A stretch of DNA of 64,000 nucleotides, taken from NCBI RefSeq assembly GCF_034479555.1, contig NZ_CP140151.1:1922001-1986000 (forward strand), written 5' to 3'. Positions within the stretch are counted from its first letter, which is position 1. Each line of letters opens with the position of its first letter. The notes beneath the pieces are model-generated. The model had not been told where the DNA came from. It made no database searches and was given only the letters and a program-made list of their open reading frames with translations. Source of the stretch: Chromohalobacter canadensis (lineage in GTDB: Bacteria; Pseudomonadota; Gammaproteobacteria; Pseudomonadales; Halomonadaceae). Below are positions 20,904 through 35,908 of this stretch, one piece after another. Made by a program: the position numbers and the translations under genes.

Positions 20904-23900
20904 ATGGCTTACTCATACACTGAGAAAAAACGCATCCGCAAGGATTTCGGCAAACTGCCACAAGTGATGGATGTGCCTTACCTGCTGGCCATTCAGCTTG
21001 ATTCCTACTACGACTTCCTCCAGCAGGACCGGGCGATCGAAGAACGCCTCGACGTCGGCTTGCATGCTGCTTTCAAGTCCGTGTTCCCTATCGAGAGCTT
21101 TTCCGGCAATGCCGCTCTCGAGTATGTCAGCTACCGTTTTGGCACCTCGGCTTTCGACGTCAAGGAATGCCAGCTGCGTGGCGTGACCTATTCGGCGCCG
21201 CTGCGGGTCAAGGTGCGCTTGATCATCTACGATAAGGACTCGTCCAACAAGGCGATCAAGGACATTAAAGAGCAGGAAGTCTACATGGGGGAAATCCCCC
21301 TGATGACTGAAAACGGTACCTTCGTTGTCAATGGTACCGAACGTGTCATCGTCTCCCAGCTCCATCGCTCGCCGGGTGTGTTCTTCGACCACGATAAAGG
21401 CAAGAGCCACACGTCCGGCAAGCTGCTGTACTCTGCGCGAATCATCCCGTATCGCGGTTCATGGCTGGATTTCGAGTTCGATCCCAAGGACAACGTCTAC
21501 GTCCGCATTGACCGTCGCCGCAAGCTGCCGGCCACGGTATTGCTGCGCGCGTTGGGCATGAGTGCCGAGGAGATCCTCGAGACGTTCTTCGACACCAGCA
21601 CCTTCCATGTCGAGAAGAAGGGCTTCAGCGTCGAGCTGGTGCCGTCACGGCTGCGTGGTGAGACGGCGACCTTCGATATCCAGGACGGCGAGGGCAACCT
21701 CATCGTCGAGGAAGGTCGTCGCATTACCCAGAAGCATATTCGCCAGATGGAAAAGGCCGGTCTCGAGCGCCTCGATGTGCCGATGGAATACCTGTTCGGC
21801 AAGACGCTGGCCAAGGATCAGGTCGATCCGAATACCGGTGAGCTGGTATGCGAATGCAACACGGAAATCACTCCCGAGCTGCTTGAAACGCTCGGCCAGG
21901 CGGGCATCACTACGCTTGAGACGTTGTACACCAACGATCTCGACGCGGGCTCGTTCGTCTCCGATACGCTGAAGATCGACACCACGCGCTCTCAGCTCGA
22001 GGCGCTGGTCGAGATCTATCGCATGATGCGCCCCGGGGAGCCGCCGACCAAGGAAGCGGCCGAGACGCTGTTCCACAACTTGTTCTTCACCGAGGATCGC
22101 TACGACCTGTCGGGCGTCGGTCGCATGAAGTTCAACCGTCGTCTGCGTCGCGAAGGGGATACCGGCTCCGGGATTCTCGACAATCAGGACATCCTCGATG
22201 TTCTCAGCGAGCTGATCAACATCCGCAACGGCTTTGGTGATGTCGATGATATCGACCACCTGGGTAACCGCCGCATTCGTTGCGTCGGCGAGATGGCGGA
22301 AAACCAGTTCCGCGTCGGTCTGGTGCGCGTCGAGCGTGCGGTCAAGGAACGTCTCTCCATGGCGGAGAGCGAAGGCTTGATGCCGCAGGACCTGATCAAT
22401 GCCAAGCCGGTAGCGGCCGCAGTGAAGGAGTTCTTCGGCTCCTCGCAGCTGTCCCAGTTCATGGACCAGAACAACCCGCTTTCCGAGGTCACGCACAAGC
22501 GTCGTGTGTCCGCGCTTGGGCCGGGTGGTCTGACCCGTGAACGTGCCGGCTTCGAAGTGCGCGACGTCCACGCCACGCACTACGGGCGCCTGTGCCCGAT
22601 CGAAACGCCGGAAGGGCCCAACATTGGCCTGATCAACTCGCTGGCCACCTACAGTCACACCAACAGCTACGGCTTCCTGGAAACGCCGTATCGCAAGGTG
22701 AGTGATCGTCAGGTTACCGACGAGGTCGTGCATCTCTCGGCTATCGAGGAAGGTGACTTCATCATTGCCCAGGCGTCGGCGACGGTGGACGAGGACGGCA
22801 AGCTGGTAGACGACTTGGTTCAGGTACGTCACAGAGGCGAGACGACCTTCATGGCGCCGGATAAGGTCACGTTGATGGACGTGTCGCCGCGTCAGGTGGT
22901 GTCCGTGGCCGCAGCGTTGATTCCGTTCCTCGAGCACGATGACGCCAACCGTGCCTTGATGGGCTCGAACATGCAGCGTCAGGCCGTTCCGACCCTGCGT
23001 GCCGAGAAGCCACTGGTCGGTACGGGCATGGAACGTTTCGTGGCTCGTGACTCTGGTGTCTGCGCGGTCGCACGGCGCGGCGGGGTGATCGACTCGGTCG
23101 ATGCCAAGCGTATCGTGGTACGCATCAACGAAGATGAGATCATCGGCGGTGAAGCGGGTGTCGATATCTACAATCTCACCAAGTACCTGCGTTCCAACCA
23201 GAACACCTGCATGAACCAGCGTCCGATCGTGCGCCCGGGTGACACCGTGGCAAGCGGCGATATCCTGGCCGACGGACCTTCCGTCGACATGGGTGATCTG
23301 GCCCTGGGCCAGAACATGCGCATGGCGTTCATGCCGTGGAACGGCTACAACTTCGAGGATTCCATCCTTATCTCGGAGCGCGTAGTCGAGGAAGACCGCT
23401 TCACCAGTATCCACATTCAGGAGCTGACCTGCGTGTCTCGCGACACCAAGTTGGGCGCCGAGGAAATCTCCTCGGACATTCCCAACGTCGGTGAAGCAGC
23501 GCTTGGTAAGCTCGACGAAGCAGGTATCGTCTACATCGGTGCCGAGGTCGGCCCCGGCGATATCCTGGTCGGCAAGGTCACGCCCAAGGGCGAAACCCAG
23601 CTGACGCCGGAAGAGAAACTGCTACGCGCGATCTTCGGCGAGAAGGCGTCCGACGTGAAGGATACTTCGCTTCGCGCGCCGACGGGTATGAAGGGCACGA
23701 TCATCGACGTGCAGGTCTTCACCCGCGATGGCGTCGAGAAAGATTCGCGCGCCCTGTCCATCGAGCAAAGCCAGCTCGATGAGGTGCGCAAGGACCTTCA
23801 GGAAACCTATCGCATCGCCGAAGAGGCCACTTTTGAGCGCCTCAAGCGCACATTGCTCGGTCAGCCGGTCAATGGCGGTCCCAAGCTCAAGAAGGGCGAC

Positions 23901-24980
23901 GTCCTCGATGAAGCCTATCTAGACGAGCTGCCGCGCAGCCAGTGGTTCAAACTGCGCATGCAGGACGAGGCACTCAACGAGCTCTTGGCCCAGGCCGATG
24001 AGCAGCTAGAAACACGTCGCAAAGAGATGGACGAACGTTTCGAAGACAAGAAGCGTAAGTTGACTCAAGGCGATGATCTGGCGCCGGGCGTGCTCAAGAT
24101 CGTCAAGGTCTACCTGGCCGTGAAGCGTCGCATCCAGTCGGGTGACAAGATGGCTGGTCGCCACGGTAACAAGGGCGTCATTTCGTCGATCATGCCTGTC
24201 GAGGACATGCCGTTCGACGACAATGGCGAACCGGTCGATGTGGTGCTCAACCCACTGGGTGTGCCCTCGCGCATGAACGTTGGGCAGATCCTCGAGACCC
24301 ACCTGGGCATGGCTGCCTGGGGACTCGGGGTGAGGATCGACGAGATGTTGCGCGAGGCGCGTCAGCAGCAGGTGGCGGAGATTCGCGACTTCTTGGGGCA
24401 GGTGTACAACACCGCCGAGACGCGCCAGGAGGATATCGACTCGCTCAGCGATGACGAGATCATCACCCTGGCGAAGAATCTGCGCAATGGCGTGCCGGTG
24501 GCGACGCCGGTCTTCGACGGTGCCAAGGAGCATGAGATCAAGCATCTCCTGAGCTTGGGCAACCTGCCGGATTCCGGACAGATGACGCTCTACGATGGGC
24601 GTACGGGCGAAACCTTCGATCGCTCCGTGACGGTGGGCTACATGTACATGCTCAAGCTCAACCATCTGGTCGACGACAAGATGCACGCCCGTTCCACCGG
24701 CTCGTACTCGCTGGTGACCCAGCAACCGCTGGGCGGCAAGGCGCAGTTCGGCGGACAACGCTTCGGTGAGATGGAGGTCTGGGCGCTGGAAGCCTATGGC
24801 GCGGCCTATACCTTGCAGGAAATGCTGACCGTCAAGTCCGACGACGTGGAAGGCCGCACCAAGATGTACAAGAACATCGTCGACGGCGACCACTCGATGC
24901 AGGCAGGCATGCCGGAATCCTTCAACGTATTGGTGAAGGAAATCCGCTCGCTGGGTATTGATATCGAGCTGGAAGGCTGA
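20904..24980 (+). CDS. rpoB: RNA polymerase beta subunit
   Basis: A 1358-residue catalytic subunit that forms one pincer of RNA polymerase. The rifampicin pocket [20 protein letters not shown] has no recognisable resistance substitution. The switch/hybrid-binding region [12 protein letters not shown] and the C-terminal clamp contact [21 protein letters not shown] are intact. GGGGA precedes the ATG. Length is close to Pseudomonas RpoB (1357). Confidence 0.99.
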   Translation: MAYSYTEKKRIRKDFGKLPQVMDVPYLLAIQLDSYYDFLQQDRAIEERLDVGLHAAFKSVFPIESFSGNAALEYVSYRFGTSAFDVKECQLRGVTYSAPLRVKVRLIIYDKDSSNKAIKDIKEQEVYMGEIPLMTENGTFVVNGTERVIVSQLHRSPGVFFDHDKGKSHTSGKLLYSARIIPYRGSWLDFEFDPKDNVYVRIDRRRKLPATVLLRALGMSAEEILETFFDTSTFHVEKKGFSVELVPSRLRGETATFDIQDGEGNLIVEEGRRITQKHIRQMEKAGLERLDVPMEYLFGKTLAKDQVDPNTGELVCECNTEITPELLETLGQAGITTLETLYTNDLDAGSFVSDTLKIDTTRSQLEALVEIYRMMRPGEPPTKEAAETLFHNLFFTEDRYDLSGVGRMKFNRRLRREGDTGSGILDNQDILDVLSELINIRNGFGDVDDIDHLGNRRIRCVGEMAENQFRVGLVRVERAVKERLSMAESEGLMPQDLINAKPVAAAVKEFFGSSQLSQFMDQNNPLSEVTHKRRVSALGPGGLTRERAGFEVRDVHATHYGRLCPIETPEGPNIGLINSLATYSHTNSYGFLETPYRKVSDRQVTDEVVHLSAIEEGDFIIAQASATVDEDGKLVDDLVQVRHRGETTFMAPDKVTLMDVSPRQVVSVAAALIPFLEHDDANRALMGSNMQRQAVPTLRAEKPLVGTGMERFVARDSGVCAVARRGGVIDSVDAKRIVVRINEDEIIGGEAGVDIYNLTKYLRSNQNTCMNQRPIVRPGDTVASGDILADGPSVDMGDLALGQNMRMAFMPWNGYNFEDSILISERVVEEDRFTSIHIQELTCVSRDTKLGAEEISSDIPNVGEAALGKLDEAGIVYIGAEVGPGDILVGKVTPKGETQLTPEEKLLRAIFGEKASDVKDTSLRAPTGMKGTIIDVQVFTRDGVEKDSRALSIEQSQLDEVRKDLQETYRIAEEATFERLKRTLLGQPVNGGPKLKKGDVLDEAYLDELPRSQWFKLRMQDEALNELLAQADEQLETRRKEMDERFEDKKRKLTQGDDLAPGVLKIVKVYLAVKRRIQSGDKMAGRHGNKGVISSIMPVEDMPFDDNGEPVDVVLNPLGVPSRMNVGQILETHLGMAAWGLGVRIDEMLREARQQQVAEIRDFLGQVYNTAETRQEDIDSLSDDEIITLAKNLRNGVPVATPVFDGAKEHEIKHLLSLGNLPDSGQMTLYDGRTGETFDRSVTVGYMYMLKLNHLVDDKMHARSTGSYSLVTQQPLGGKAQFGGQRFGEMEVWALEAYGAAYTLQEMLTVKSDDVEGRTKMYKNIVDGDHSMQAGMPESFNVLVKEIRSLGIDIELEG

Positions 24981-25007
24981 GCGTTTCACGCTGACGAATG
25001 ACGGTCC

Positions 25008-25029
25008 GCGGGGCCTTTAGAGGCCCCGC
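25008..25029 (+). other. Hairpin in the rpoB-rpoC gap
   Basis: GCGGGGCC-TTTAGA-GGCCCCGC gives an 8-bp GC stem without a T-run in the 79-base gap. It is probably an mRNA stability or processing element, not a terminator. Confidence 0.5.
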
Positions 25030-25059
25030 TCATGACAACTCCGCTACGGAGCCGACCCC

Positions 25060-29277
<4,218 letters not shown>

Positions 29278-29285
29278 GCGTATGC

Positions 29286-29322
29286 CGTCAAGTCCGGCGC
29301 CCAAGTGGTGGCGGACTTGACG
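29286..29322 (+). other. Hairpin after rpoC
   Basis: CGTCAAGTCCG and CGGACTTGACG form an 11-bp perfect stem with a 15-base loop. No T-run follows. Its right arm contains the TTGACG -35 of the next promoter, so the repeat may serve both as transcript end protection and as promoter. Confidence 0.55.
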
Positions 29323-29346
29323 TGGCTCGTCGCCAGACATTAGAAT
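29317..29346 (+). promoter_or_regulatory. Promoter of the str operon
   Basis: TTGACG at 29317-29322, 18-base spacer, TAGAAT at 29341-29346, upstream of rpsL. The leader of about 70 bases contains nothing else I recognise. Confidence 0.7.
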
Positions 29347-29425
29347 GCGCAGCCTTTAACAGTGGGGCGGGTACGTCCTGTCCCAATGTTGAAAGGTTTG
29401 GCAACCATTGGAGTCAGCTACAGAT

Positions 29426-29800
29426 ATGGCAACGATCAATCAGCTCGTGCGCAAGCCGCGCAAGCGCCCGGCCGCCAAGAGCGACGTGCCGGCGCTGCAG
29501 TCTTGCCCGCAAAAGCGCGGGGTTTGCACCCGTGTCTACACCACCACCCCGAAGAAGCCGAACTCGGCGCTGCGTAAGGTTTGCCGTGTGCGCCTGACGA
29601 ATGGCTACGAAGTCGCTTCCTATATCGGCGGTGAAGGTCACAACCTGCAGGAACACTCCGTGGTCCTGATTCGCGGCGGTCGTGTAAAAGACTTGCCGGG
29701 TGTGCGTTATCACACCGTTCGCGGCGCGCTGGACACTTCCGGTGTTCAAAATCGCCGTCAGGGCCGTTCCAAGTACGGTACCAAACGTCCCAAGTCCTGA
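29426..29800 (+). CDS. rpsL: 30S ribosomal protein S12
   Basis: A 124-residue decoding-centre protein. [11 protein letters not shown] places lysines at 43 and 44, and [13 protein letters not shown] gives K88 and D89. These are the wild-type, streptomycin-sensitive residues, with D89 the usual methylthiolation site. The ATG at 29426 follows homology; six codons upstream are open only by chance. It is the first gene of the str operon. Confidence 0.98.
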   Translation: MATINQLVRKPRKRPAAKSDVPALQSCPQKRGVCTRVYTTTPKKPNSALRKVCRVRLTNGYEVASYIGGEGHNLQEHSVVLIRGGRVKDLPGVRYHTVRGALDTSGVQNRRQGRSKYGTKRPKS

Positions 29801-29817
29801 TCGCTTTGCGATCAGGA
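29797..29817 (+). other. Hairpin at the rpsL-rpsG junction
   Basis: CCTGATCG-CTTTG-CGATCAGG overlaps the rpsL stop and is followed by ATTT. It is a weak terminator-like hairpin at the head of the 110-base gap where E. coli has its S7 operator. I do not see a clear 16S imitation here. Confidence 0.5.
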
Positions 29818-29910
29818 TTTCAACTGTTGTCGGTCAGATAAGAGTAAGGTCGAGCGCGCGATGCGTCGTCTCGAGTTTACCTGAAGGACCCTTCGAAACG
29901 AGGGCTTATC

Positions 29911-30381
29911 ATGCCTAGAAGAAGAGTTGTCGCCAAACGCGAAATCCTCCCGGATCCGAAATTCGGAAGTGAGCGTCTGGCCAAGTTCATGAACCACCTG
30001 ATGATCAGCGGCAAGAAATCTGTAGCTGAGCGTATCGTTTACGGTGCGCTGGACAGGGTTGCCGAACGTAGCAAGGATGAGCCGCTGGAAATCTTCGACA
30101 AGGCGCTGGAAACGATCCAGCCGATGGTTGAGGTCAAGTCTCGCCGCGTTGGCGGTGCGACCTATCAGGTGCCCGTGGAAGTTCGTCCTTCTCGCCGTCA
30201 GGCCCTGGCCATGCGTTGGCTGGTGGATGCGGCGCGCAGTCGTGGTGAGAAGACCATGGTGCAGCGCCTCGCTGGCGAAATGCTGGACGCCGCCGAAGGC
30301 AAGGGTGCTGCTGTGAAGAAGCGTGAAGACGTGCATCGCATGGCAGATGCCAACAAGGCCTTCTCTCACTACCGCTTCTAA
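29911..30381 (+). CDS. rpsG: 30S ribosomal protein S7
   Basis: A 156-residue primary 16S-binding protein of the 30S head, near the E site. The N-terminal [20 protein letters not shown] and the beta-hairpin [14 protein letters not shown] are characteristic. In E. coli S7 represses its own operon through the rpsL-rpsG gap. fusA begins 18 bases after its stop. Confidence 0.98.
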   Translation: MPRRRVVAKREILPDPKFGSERLAKFMNHLMISGKKSVAERIVYGALDRVAERSKDEPLEIFDKALETIQPMVEVKSRRVGGATYQVPVEVRPSRRQALAMRWLVDAARSRGEKTMVQRLAGEMLDAAEGKGAAVKKREDVHRMADANKAFSHYRF

Positions 30382-30399
30382 CCAACGGGGTATTCCATC

Positions 30400-32520
30400 G
30401 TGGCACGCAAGACTCCGCTTAATCGCTACCGTAATATCGGTATCGTGGCTCACGTCGACGCCGGGAAGACTACCACTACCGAGCGTGTCCTGTTCTATAC
30501 CGGCCTGTCCCACAAGGTCGGTGAGGTTCATGATGGTGCTGCCACCATGGACTGGATGGAGCAGGAACAGGAGCGTGGTATCACTATCACCTCCGCTGCG
30601 ACTACCTGTTTCTGGCAGGGGATGAGCAAGCAGTTCGATGAGCATCGCATCAATATCATCGATACACCGGGACACGTTGACTTCACGATCGAAGTCGAGC
30701 GTTCCTTGCGTGTCCTCGATGGTGCCGTCGTTGTGCTTTGTGGCTCCTCAGGTGTACAGCCTCAAACCGAAACGGTTTGGCGCCAGGCCAACAAGTATGA
30801 AGTTCCGCGCATGGTGTTCGTCAACAAGATGGACCGTGCCGGCGCCGATTACTTCATGGTACTCGACCAGCTCAAGCAGAAGCTGGGGGCCAATACCGTT
30901 CCGATCCAGCTCAACTGGGGCGCGGAAGATAACTTCAAAGGGGTTATCGACCTGATCCAGATGAAGGGTATTCTCTGGGACGAAGCCAATCACGGCATGA
31001 ACTATGAGCTGGTCGACATCCCTGATGAGCTCAAGGAAACCGCCGATGAGTATCGCGAGGCGATGGTAGAAGCCGCCGCCGAGGCGTCCGAAGAGTTGAT
31101 GGACAAATACCTCGAAGAGGGTTCCCTCTCCGAGGCTGACATCAAGGCTGGCTTGCGTCGCCGTACCCTGGATAACGAAATCGTTCTGGTGACGTGCGGT
31201 AGCGCGTTCAAGAACAAGGGTGTTCAGGCGGTTCTCGATGGCGTGATTGAATACATGCCGTCGCCGACCGAAGTCAAGGCTATTGAAGGTGAGCTTGACG
31301 ATAAGGATGGCACCATCGCCACGCGTGAAGCTGACGATAAAGCTCCTTTCGCCGCGCTGGCTTTCAAGATCGCCACTGACCCGTTCGTCGGGACGCTGAC
31401 CTTCATCCGTGTTTATTCGGGTGTGCTCAAGTCCGGTGATAGCATCTTCAACTCCGTGAAGAGCAAGAAGGAGCGCGTGGGCCGTATCGTCCAGATGCAC
31501 TCCAATTCGCGCGAGGAGATCAAGGAAGTCTACGCGGGCGATATCGCCGCGTGCATCGGGCTCAAGGATGTCACCACCGGTGACACTCTCTGTGATCTGC
31601 AGGACAAGATCATTCTTGAGCGTATGGAATTTCCGGATCCGGTGATCTCGGTCGCCGTGGAGCCGAAATCCAAGCCCGACCAGGAGAAGATGGGGACCGC
31701 GCTGGGCAAGTTGGCTCAGGAAGATCCTTCTTTCCGCGTCAAGACCGACGAGGAAACCGGTCAGACGATCATTTCTGGCATGGGCGAGCTTCACCTCGAC
31801 ATCATCGTCGATCGTCTGCGTCGCGAATTCAAAGTCGACGCCAATATCGGTAAGCCGCAGGTCGCCTACCGCGAAACGATTCGCGCCAGTGTCGAGCAGG
31901 AAGGCAAGTTCGTTCGTCAGTCGGGCGGTCGTGGTCAGTACGGTCACGTGCTGCTGCGCATCGAGCCGCTGACGGCCGAAGACAAAGGCGAAGACGAAGA
32001 CATGAACTTCAAGTTCGCCTCCGAAATCGTCGGTGGTGTGGTTCCCAAGGAATACGTACCGGCCGTCGAGAAAGGGGCCTATGAGCAGCTACAGAACGGG
32101 GTCATCGCGGGTTACCCGATGATTGACGTCAAGGTCACGCTGTTCGATGGTTCCTACCATGACGTGGACTCGAACGAGACTGCGTTCAAGGTTGCCTCTT
32201 CCATGGCGATCAAGGAAGGCGCGCCGAAGGCCAAGGCCGTGCTGCTGGAGCCGGTGATGAAGGTTGAGGTCGTGACTCCCGAAGAGTTCATGGGGGATGT
32301 TATGGGCGACATTAACCGCCGCCGTGGCCTCGTTCAGGGCATGGATGACTCGCCGTCAGGCAAGATTATCCGCGCCACGGTGCCGCTGGCTGAGATGTTC
32401 GGTTACGCGACCGATTTGCGTTCTCAGACCCAGGGCCGCGCAAGCTACACTATGGAGTTTGCGGATTACGAAGAGGCGCCCTCCAGCGTCGTTGAAGCCG
32501 TCATCAACCAGAATGGTTAA
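30400..32520 (+). CDS. fusA: Elongation factor G
   Basis: A 706-residue translational GTPase that drives translocation and, with RRF, ribosome recycling. G1 [13 protein letters not shown]3 DTPGHVD and G4 NKMD lie in the N-terminal domain, followed by domains II-V. It starts with GTG at 30400 just after rpsG, in the classical rpsL-rpsG-fusA-tuf order. Confidence 0.98.
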   Translation: MARKTPLNRYRNIGIVAHVDAGKTTTTERVLFYTGLSHKVGEVHDGAATMDWMEQEQERGITITSAATTCFWQGMSKQFDEHRINIIDTPGHVDFTIEVERSLRVLDGAVVVLCGSSGVQPQTETVWRQANKYEVPRMVFVNKMDRAGADYFMVLDQLKQKLGANTVPIQLNWGAEDNFKGVIDLIQMKGILWDEANHGMNYELVDIPDELKETADEYREAMVEAAAEASEELMDKYLEEGSLSEADIKAGLRRRTLDNEIVLVTCGSAFKNKGVQAVLDGVIEYMPSPTEVKAIEGELDDKDGTIATREADDKAPFAALAFKIATDPFVGTLTFIRVYSGVLKSGDSIFNSVKSKKERVGRIVQMHSNSREEIKEVYAGDIAACIGLKDVTTGDTLCDLQDKIILERMEFPDPVISVAVEPKSKPDQEKMGTALGKLAQEDPSFRVKTDEETGQTIISGMGELHLDIIVDRLRREFKVDANIGKPQVAYRETIRASVEQEGKFVRQSGGRGQYGHVLLRIEPLTAEDKGEDEDMNFKFASEIVGGVVPKEYVPAVEKGAYEQLQNGVIAGYPMIDVKVTLFDGSYHDVDSNETAFKVASSMAIKEGAPKAKAVLLEPVMKVEVVTPEEFMGDVMGDINRRRGLVQGMDDSPSGKIIRATVPLAEMFGYATDLRSQTQGRASYTMEFADYEEAPSSVVEAVINQNG

Positions 32521-32549
32521 CCGTTAGCTAACGTAAAGAGGTTATAGCA

Positions 32550-33743
32550 GTGGCTAAGGAAAAATTTGAACGTACCAAATCGCATATCAACGTTGGCACC
32601 ATCGGTCACGTCGACCATGGCAAGACCACGCTGACTGCGGCACTGACTCGCGTTTCCGCGGAGGTTTTCGGCGGCGACTGGCGCGAATTCGATACGATCG
32701 ACAACGCGCCGGAAGAGCGTGAGCGCGGTATCACCATCGCGACTGCTCACGTCGAATACCAGTCCGAAGAGCGCCACTACGCTCACGTCGACTGCCCCGG
32801 GCACGCCGACTACGTCAAGAATATGATCACTGGTGCCGCTCAGATGGACGGCGCTATCTTGGTCTGTTCTGCCGCGGACGGCCCCATGCCGCAGACGCGC
32901 GAGCACATCCTGCTGTCTCGCCAGGTTGGCGTTCCGAACATCGTCGTGTTCCTGAACAAAGCCGACATGGTCGATGACGAAGAGCTCCTCGAGCTGGTCG
33001 AGATGGAAGTTCGTGAGCTCCTCAACGAGTACGACTTCCCGGGTGACGACTGCCCGATCATCACCGGCTCCGCTCTGATGGCGCTGGAAGGCAAGGATGA
33101 TAACGGCATGGGTACGACTGCCGTTGCCAACCTGATCAAGGCCCTGGATGCCTACATCCCGGAGCCGGAGCGTGCCATCGATCAGCCGTTCCTGATGCCG
33201 ATCGAAGACGTGTTCTCCATCTCCGGTCGCGGCACTGTTGTGACTGGTCGTGTCGAGCGCGGCGTCGTCAAGTCTGGCGAAGAAGTCGAGATCGTGGGTC
33301 TCAAGGACACCGCCAAGACCACCGTCACGGGTGTCGAGATGTTCCGTAAGCTGCTCGACGAAGGTCGTGCTGGCGAGAACATCGGCGCACTGCTGCGTGG
33401 CACCAAGCGTGACGATGTCGAGCGTGGCCAGGTGCTGGCCAAGCCGGGCACCATCACGCCGCACACTATCTTCGAAGCCGAAGTCTATGTGCTGTCCAAA
33501 GAAGAAGGCGGTCGTCATACGCCGTTCTTCAAGGGCTATCGTCCGCAGTTCTACTTCCGGACCACTGACGTGACCGGTACCTGTGAGCTGCCGGAAGGCG
33601 TTGAAATGGTCATGCCGGGCGACAACGTCCAGATGACTGTGACGCTGATCGGGCCGATCGCCATGGAAGACGGCCTGCGCTTCGCGGTTCGCGAGGGTGG
33701 GCGTACCGTGGGTGCCGGTGTTGTCGCCAAGATCGTCAAGTAA
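32550..33743 (+). CDS. tuf: Elongation factor Tu (only copy seen)
   Basis: A 397-residue GTPase that delivers aminoacyl-tRNA to the ribosome. G1 [14 protein letters not shown]3 [12 protein letters not shown] and G4 NKADM are intact. The start is GTG at 32550 behind AGAGG. A strong terminator follows. The usual second gene, tufB between tRNA-Thr and tRNA-Trp, is absent from its expected place in this window, so this may be the sole copy. Confidence 0.98.
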   Translation: MAKEKFERTKSHINVGTIGHVDHGKTTLTAALTRVSAEVFGGDWREFDTIDNAPEERERGITIATAHVEYQSEERHYAHVDCPGHADYVKNMITGAAQMDGAILVCSAADGPMPQTREHILLSRQVGVPNIVVFLNKADMVDDEELLELVEMEVRELLNEYDFPGDDCPIITGSALMALEGKDDNGMGTTAVANLIKALDAYIPEPERAIDQPFLMPIEDVFSISGRGTVVTGRVERGVVKSGEEVEIVGLKDTAKTTVTGVEMFRKLLDEGRAGENIGALLRGTKRDDVERGQVLAKPGTITPHTIFEAEVYVLSKEEGGRHTPFFKGYRPQFYFRTTDVTGTCELPEGVEMVMPGDNVQMTVTLIGPIAMEDGLRFAVREGGRTVGAGVVAKIVK

Positions 33744-33765
33744 GGGTTTCGCCCTTCGATGATCG

Positions 33766-33793
33766 AAGGGGGCTCCTTTGGGAGCCCCCTTTC
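33766..33793 (+). terminator. Terminator of the str operon
   Basis: AAGGGGGCTCC-TTTG-GGAGCCCCCTT is an 11-bp perfect stem followed by TTT. It lies 22 bases after tuf and ends the str transcript, so the S10 operon needs its own promoter. Confidence 0.92.
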
Positions 33794-33802
33794 TGTGCAT
33801 GT

Positions 33803-33831
33803 TTGACAGTCACTGTCAGGCTGCCTATAAT
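33803..33831 (+). promoter_or_regulatory. Promoter of the S10 operon
   Basis: TTGACA at 33803-33808, 17-base spacer, TATAAT at 33826-33831: a perfect consensus sigma-70 promoter. The leader before rpsJ is only about 60 bases and has one small hairpin (GACGGC-TCGC-GCCGTC, 33856-33871), too short for an E. coli-type S10 leader. Confidence 0.9.
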
Positions 33832-33895
33832 GCGCATCCTTTGAATGCGTGGGTAGACGGCTCGCGCCGTCGACATCCATTGGAGTTTAAGGCTA

Positions 33896-34207
33896 ATGCA
33901 GAACCAAAAGATTCGCATTCGGTTGAAGGCCTTTGACCATCGCCTGATTGACCAGTCCGCGCAAGAAATCGTGGATACCGCGAAGCGTACGGGTGCTCAG
34001 GTCCGTGGTCCGATCCCACTACCGACTAATCGCGAGCGCTATACCGTATTGATCTCGCCGCACGTCAACAAAGACGCGCGCGATCAGTACGAGATTCGCA
34101 CTCACAAGCGTGTGCTCGACATTGTCGAACCCACGGAAAAAACCGTAGACGCGCTGATGAAGCTCGACCTCGCCGCTGGCGTGGATGTGCAAATCAAGCT
34201 CGACTGA
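33896..34207 (+). CDS. rpsJ: 30S ribosomal protein S10 (NusE)
   Basis: A 103-residue protein of the 30S head that also acts as NusE in antitermination at box[20 protein letters not shown] at the N-terminus and [25 protein letters not shown] are family hallmarks. It is followed by an unusual 130-base gap before rplC, which carries a 23S-like RNA element. Confidence 0.98.
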   Translation: MQNQKIRIRLKAFDHRLIDQSAQEIVDTAKRTGAQVRGPIPLPTNRERYTVLISPHVNKDARDQYEIRTHKRVLDIVEPTEKTVDALMKLDLAAGVDVQIKLD

Positions 34208-34217
34208 CCACACTAGT

Positions 34218-34337
34218 CACTAGCGGCTTTTCTACAAGGTCGCCACGCCGGGACGGCGTCACACAATGTGCTAGTGGAATGCTCTGGAAAGGGCAGCCAT
34301 AGCGGGTGATAGCCCCGTACACTAAAGGAGACTGAAC
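34218..34337 (+). promoter_or_regulatory. 23S rRNA-like operator element before rplC
   Basis: Positions 34296-34319 equal 23S positions 11782-11805 at 23 of 24 bases. Before them, TGCTC-TGGAAA-GGGCA (34280-34295) matches 23S CGGCC-TGGAAA-GGCCG (11766-11781): same loop, compensated stem. TAGTG (34272-34276) pairs with CACTA (34320-34324) where 23S pairs CGGTTA with TAACCG. The element thus rebuilds helices 18-20 of domain I. The rplC Shine-Dalgarno AAGGAG (34325-34330) abuts it. L4 is known to bind this part of 23S and to repress the E. coli S10 operon; its role here is inferred. Upstream, CACTAGC (34218-34224) could instead pair with GCTAGTG (34270-34276). Confidence 0.82.
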
Positions 34338-34976
34338 ATGACTATCGGTTTGGTCGGTAAGAAGAGCGGCATGACCCGCATCTTTACCGAAAATGGCGCC
34401 TCCGTGCCCGTAACCGTTATCGAGGTCGAGCCGAATCGCGTGACTCGCGTCAAGACCGTCGAAACCGACGGCTATAGCGCGATTCAGGTGACTTCGGGTT
34501 CCCGCAAGGCCAAGCATCTGACCAAGGCTGCCGCAGGGCAGTACGCCAAGTCAGGTGTAGAGGCCGGTCGTGCATTGATGGAGTTCCGCCTGGCAGAAGG
34601 CGAAGACGCTCCTGAAGTGGGCGGCAACATCACCGTATCCCTCTTTGAAGCTGGTCAGAAAGTTGATGTGACTGGCACCTCTAAAGGCAAGGGCTTCCAG
34701 GGCGCCGTCAAGCGCTGGAATTTCCGCACCCAAGACAATGGTCACGGTAACTCGCTCGCGCACCGCGCACCGGGCTCCATCGGTATGTGCCAGACGCCGG
34801 GTCGCGTCTTCAAGGGCAAGAAGATGGCCGGTCAGTTGGGCAATGAGCGCGTCACAGTCCAGAGCCTGGAAATCGTGCGCGTCGATGCCGAGCGTAATTT
34901 GCTGCTGGTCAAAGGCGCCGTACCGGGTGCGACCGACTGCGAAATCATCGTACGCAGTGCCGTTAAAGCTCGCTGA
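34338..34976 (+). CDS. rplC: 50S ribosomal protein L3
   Basis: A 212-residue protein that reaches the peptidyl-transferase centre through its long loop. [21 protein letters not shown] contains the glutamine methylated by PrmB in relatives. AAGGAG eight bases upstream sets the ATG and touches the 23S-like leader element, so translation of L3 is the likely control point for the rest of the operon. Confidence 0.98.
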   Translation: MTIGLVGKKSGMTRIFTENGASVPVTVIEVEPNRVTRVKTVETDGYSAIQVTSGSRKAKHLTKAAAGQYAKSGVEAGRALMEFRLAEGEDAPEVGGNITVSLFEAGQKVDVTGTSKGKGFQGAVKRWNFRTQDNGHGNSLAHRAPGSIGMCQTPGRVFKGKKMAGQLGNERVTVQSLEIVRVDAERNLLLVKGAVPGATDCEIIVRSAVKAR

Positions 34977-34990
34977 GGGGTATGAGACCG

Positions 34991-35599
34991 ATGAATTTGA
35001 ATCTCGCAGGTGCCGAAGCCGGCACCGTCGAAGTGTCCGACGCTACCTTCGGTAAAGAGTTTAACGAGTCGCTGGTCCACCAGGTCGTGACTGCGTACTT
35101 CGCAGCCGGTCGCCAGGGGACTCGCGCACAGAAGACTCGTGCCGAAGTGCGTGGCGGCGGCAAGAAGCCGTGGCGTCAAAAAGGAACCGGCCGTGCTCGT
35201 GCCGGTACTATTCGCTCGCCGTTGTGGCGTAGTGGTGGTGTGACCTTTGCAGCACGCCCGCAGGACTACACCCAGAAAGTCAACCGCAAGATGTACCGCG
35301 CGGCCATGCGCTCGATTCTTTCCGAGCTGGTGCGTCAGGAGCGTCTGGTTGTCGTTGACAGCATTGCGGTGGATGCCCCCAAGACCAAGCAGCTGATTGC
35401 CAAGCTGAAGGACCTGGATCTCGAGAAAGCGCTGATCGTCACTGAAGATATCGACGAAAAGCTGTTTCTCGCCGCGCGTAACATTCCCTACGTCGATGTG
35501 GTGGATGTCGCGGCTGCCGATCCGGTGAGCCTGGTTGCCTTTGACAAGGTGCTGGTCACCGTTTCCGCTCTGCGTAAATTCGAGGAGAAGCTGGGATGA
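34991..35599 (+). CDS. rplD: 50S ribosomal protein L4
   Basis: A 202-residue early assembly protein that binds 23S domain I; its extended loop [23 protein letters not shown] lines the exit tunnel. In E. coli it is also the autogenous repressor of the S10 operon. ATG 34991 was chosen because homology starts at [14 protein letters not shown] 34982 three codons earlier is the alternative. It overlaps rplW by four bases. Confidence 0.97.
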   Translation: MNLNLAGAEAGTVEVSDATFGKEFNESLVHQVVTAYFAAGRQGTRAQKTRAEVRGGGKKPWRQKGTGRARAGTIRSPLWRSGGVTFAARPQDYTQKVNRKMYRAAMRSILSELVRQERLVVVDSIAVDAPKTKQLIAKLKDLDLEKALIVTEDIDEKLFLAARNIPYVDVVDVAAADPVSLVAFDKVLVTVSALRKFEEKLG

Positions 35600-35892
35600 A
35601 CCAAGAACGCGTATTCAAGGTTCTGCTCGGGCCTCACATGACCGAGAAGGCCGCATTCGCCGCCGAAAACAACCAGTACGTGTTCAAGGTGGCCCAGGAC
35701 GCGACCAAGCCCGAGATCAAGAAAGCCGTCGAAGTGCTCTTCGAGAAGAAGGTCGCTGGCGTGCAGGTCTTGAACGTAAAGGGTAAGACCAAGCGCACGC
35801 AGCACGGTGTTGGTCTGCGCAAGGGGTATCGCAAGGCATACGTCACACTGGCGGCCGGCGAGACTCTCGAAGACTTCTCTGGCGCCGAGTAA
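35596..35892 (+). CDS. rplW: 50S ribosomal protein L23
   Basis: A 98-residue protein at the tunnel exit, docking site for trigger factor and [19 protein letters not shown] and the RNA-binding [20 protein letters not shown] stretch are typical. The ATGA overlap with rplD indicates coupling. Confidence 0.97.
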   Translation: MNQERVFKVLLGPHMTEKAAFAAENNQYVFKVAQDATKPEIKKAVEVLFEKKVAGVQVLNVKGKTKRTQHGVGLRKGYRKAYVTLAAGETLEDFSGAE

Positions 35893-35908
35893 GGCAGGAG
35901 TACGGATC

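Noticed and set aside
21645..23414. Long open frame of 589 codons on the minus strand opposite rpoB
   Set aside because: It lies wholly inside rpoB, has no family resemblance, and its codon pattern mirrors the sense strand of a GC-rich gene; it is a shadow.
29801..29910. 16S-like S7 operator in the rpsL-rpsG gap
   Set aside because: The position fits E. coli, but I could not match the sequence to the S7 site of 16S; only a small hairpin was recorded.
32517..33800. Open frame of 427 codons opposite tuf
   Set aside because: It is the exact antisense shadow of a highly conserved gene, with no ribosome site and no recognisable domain.
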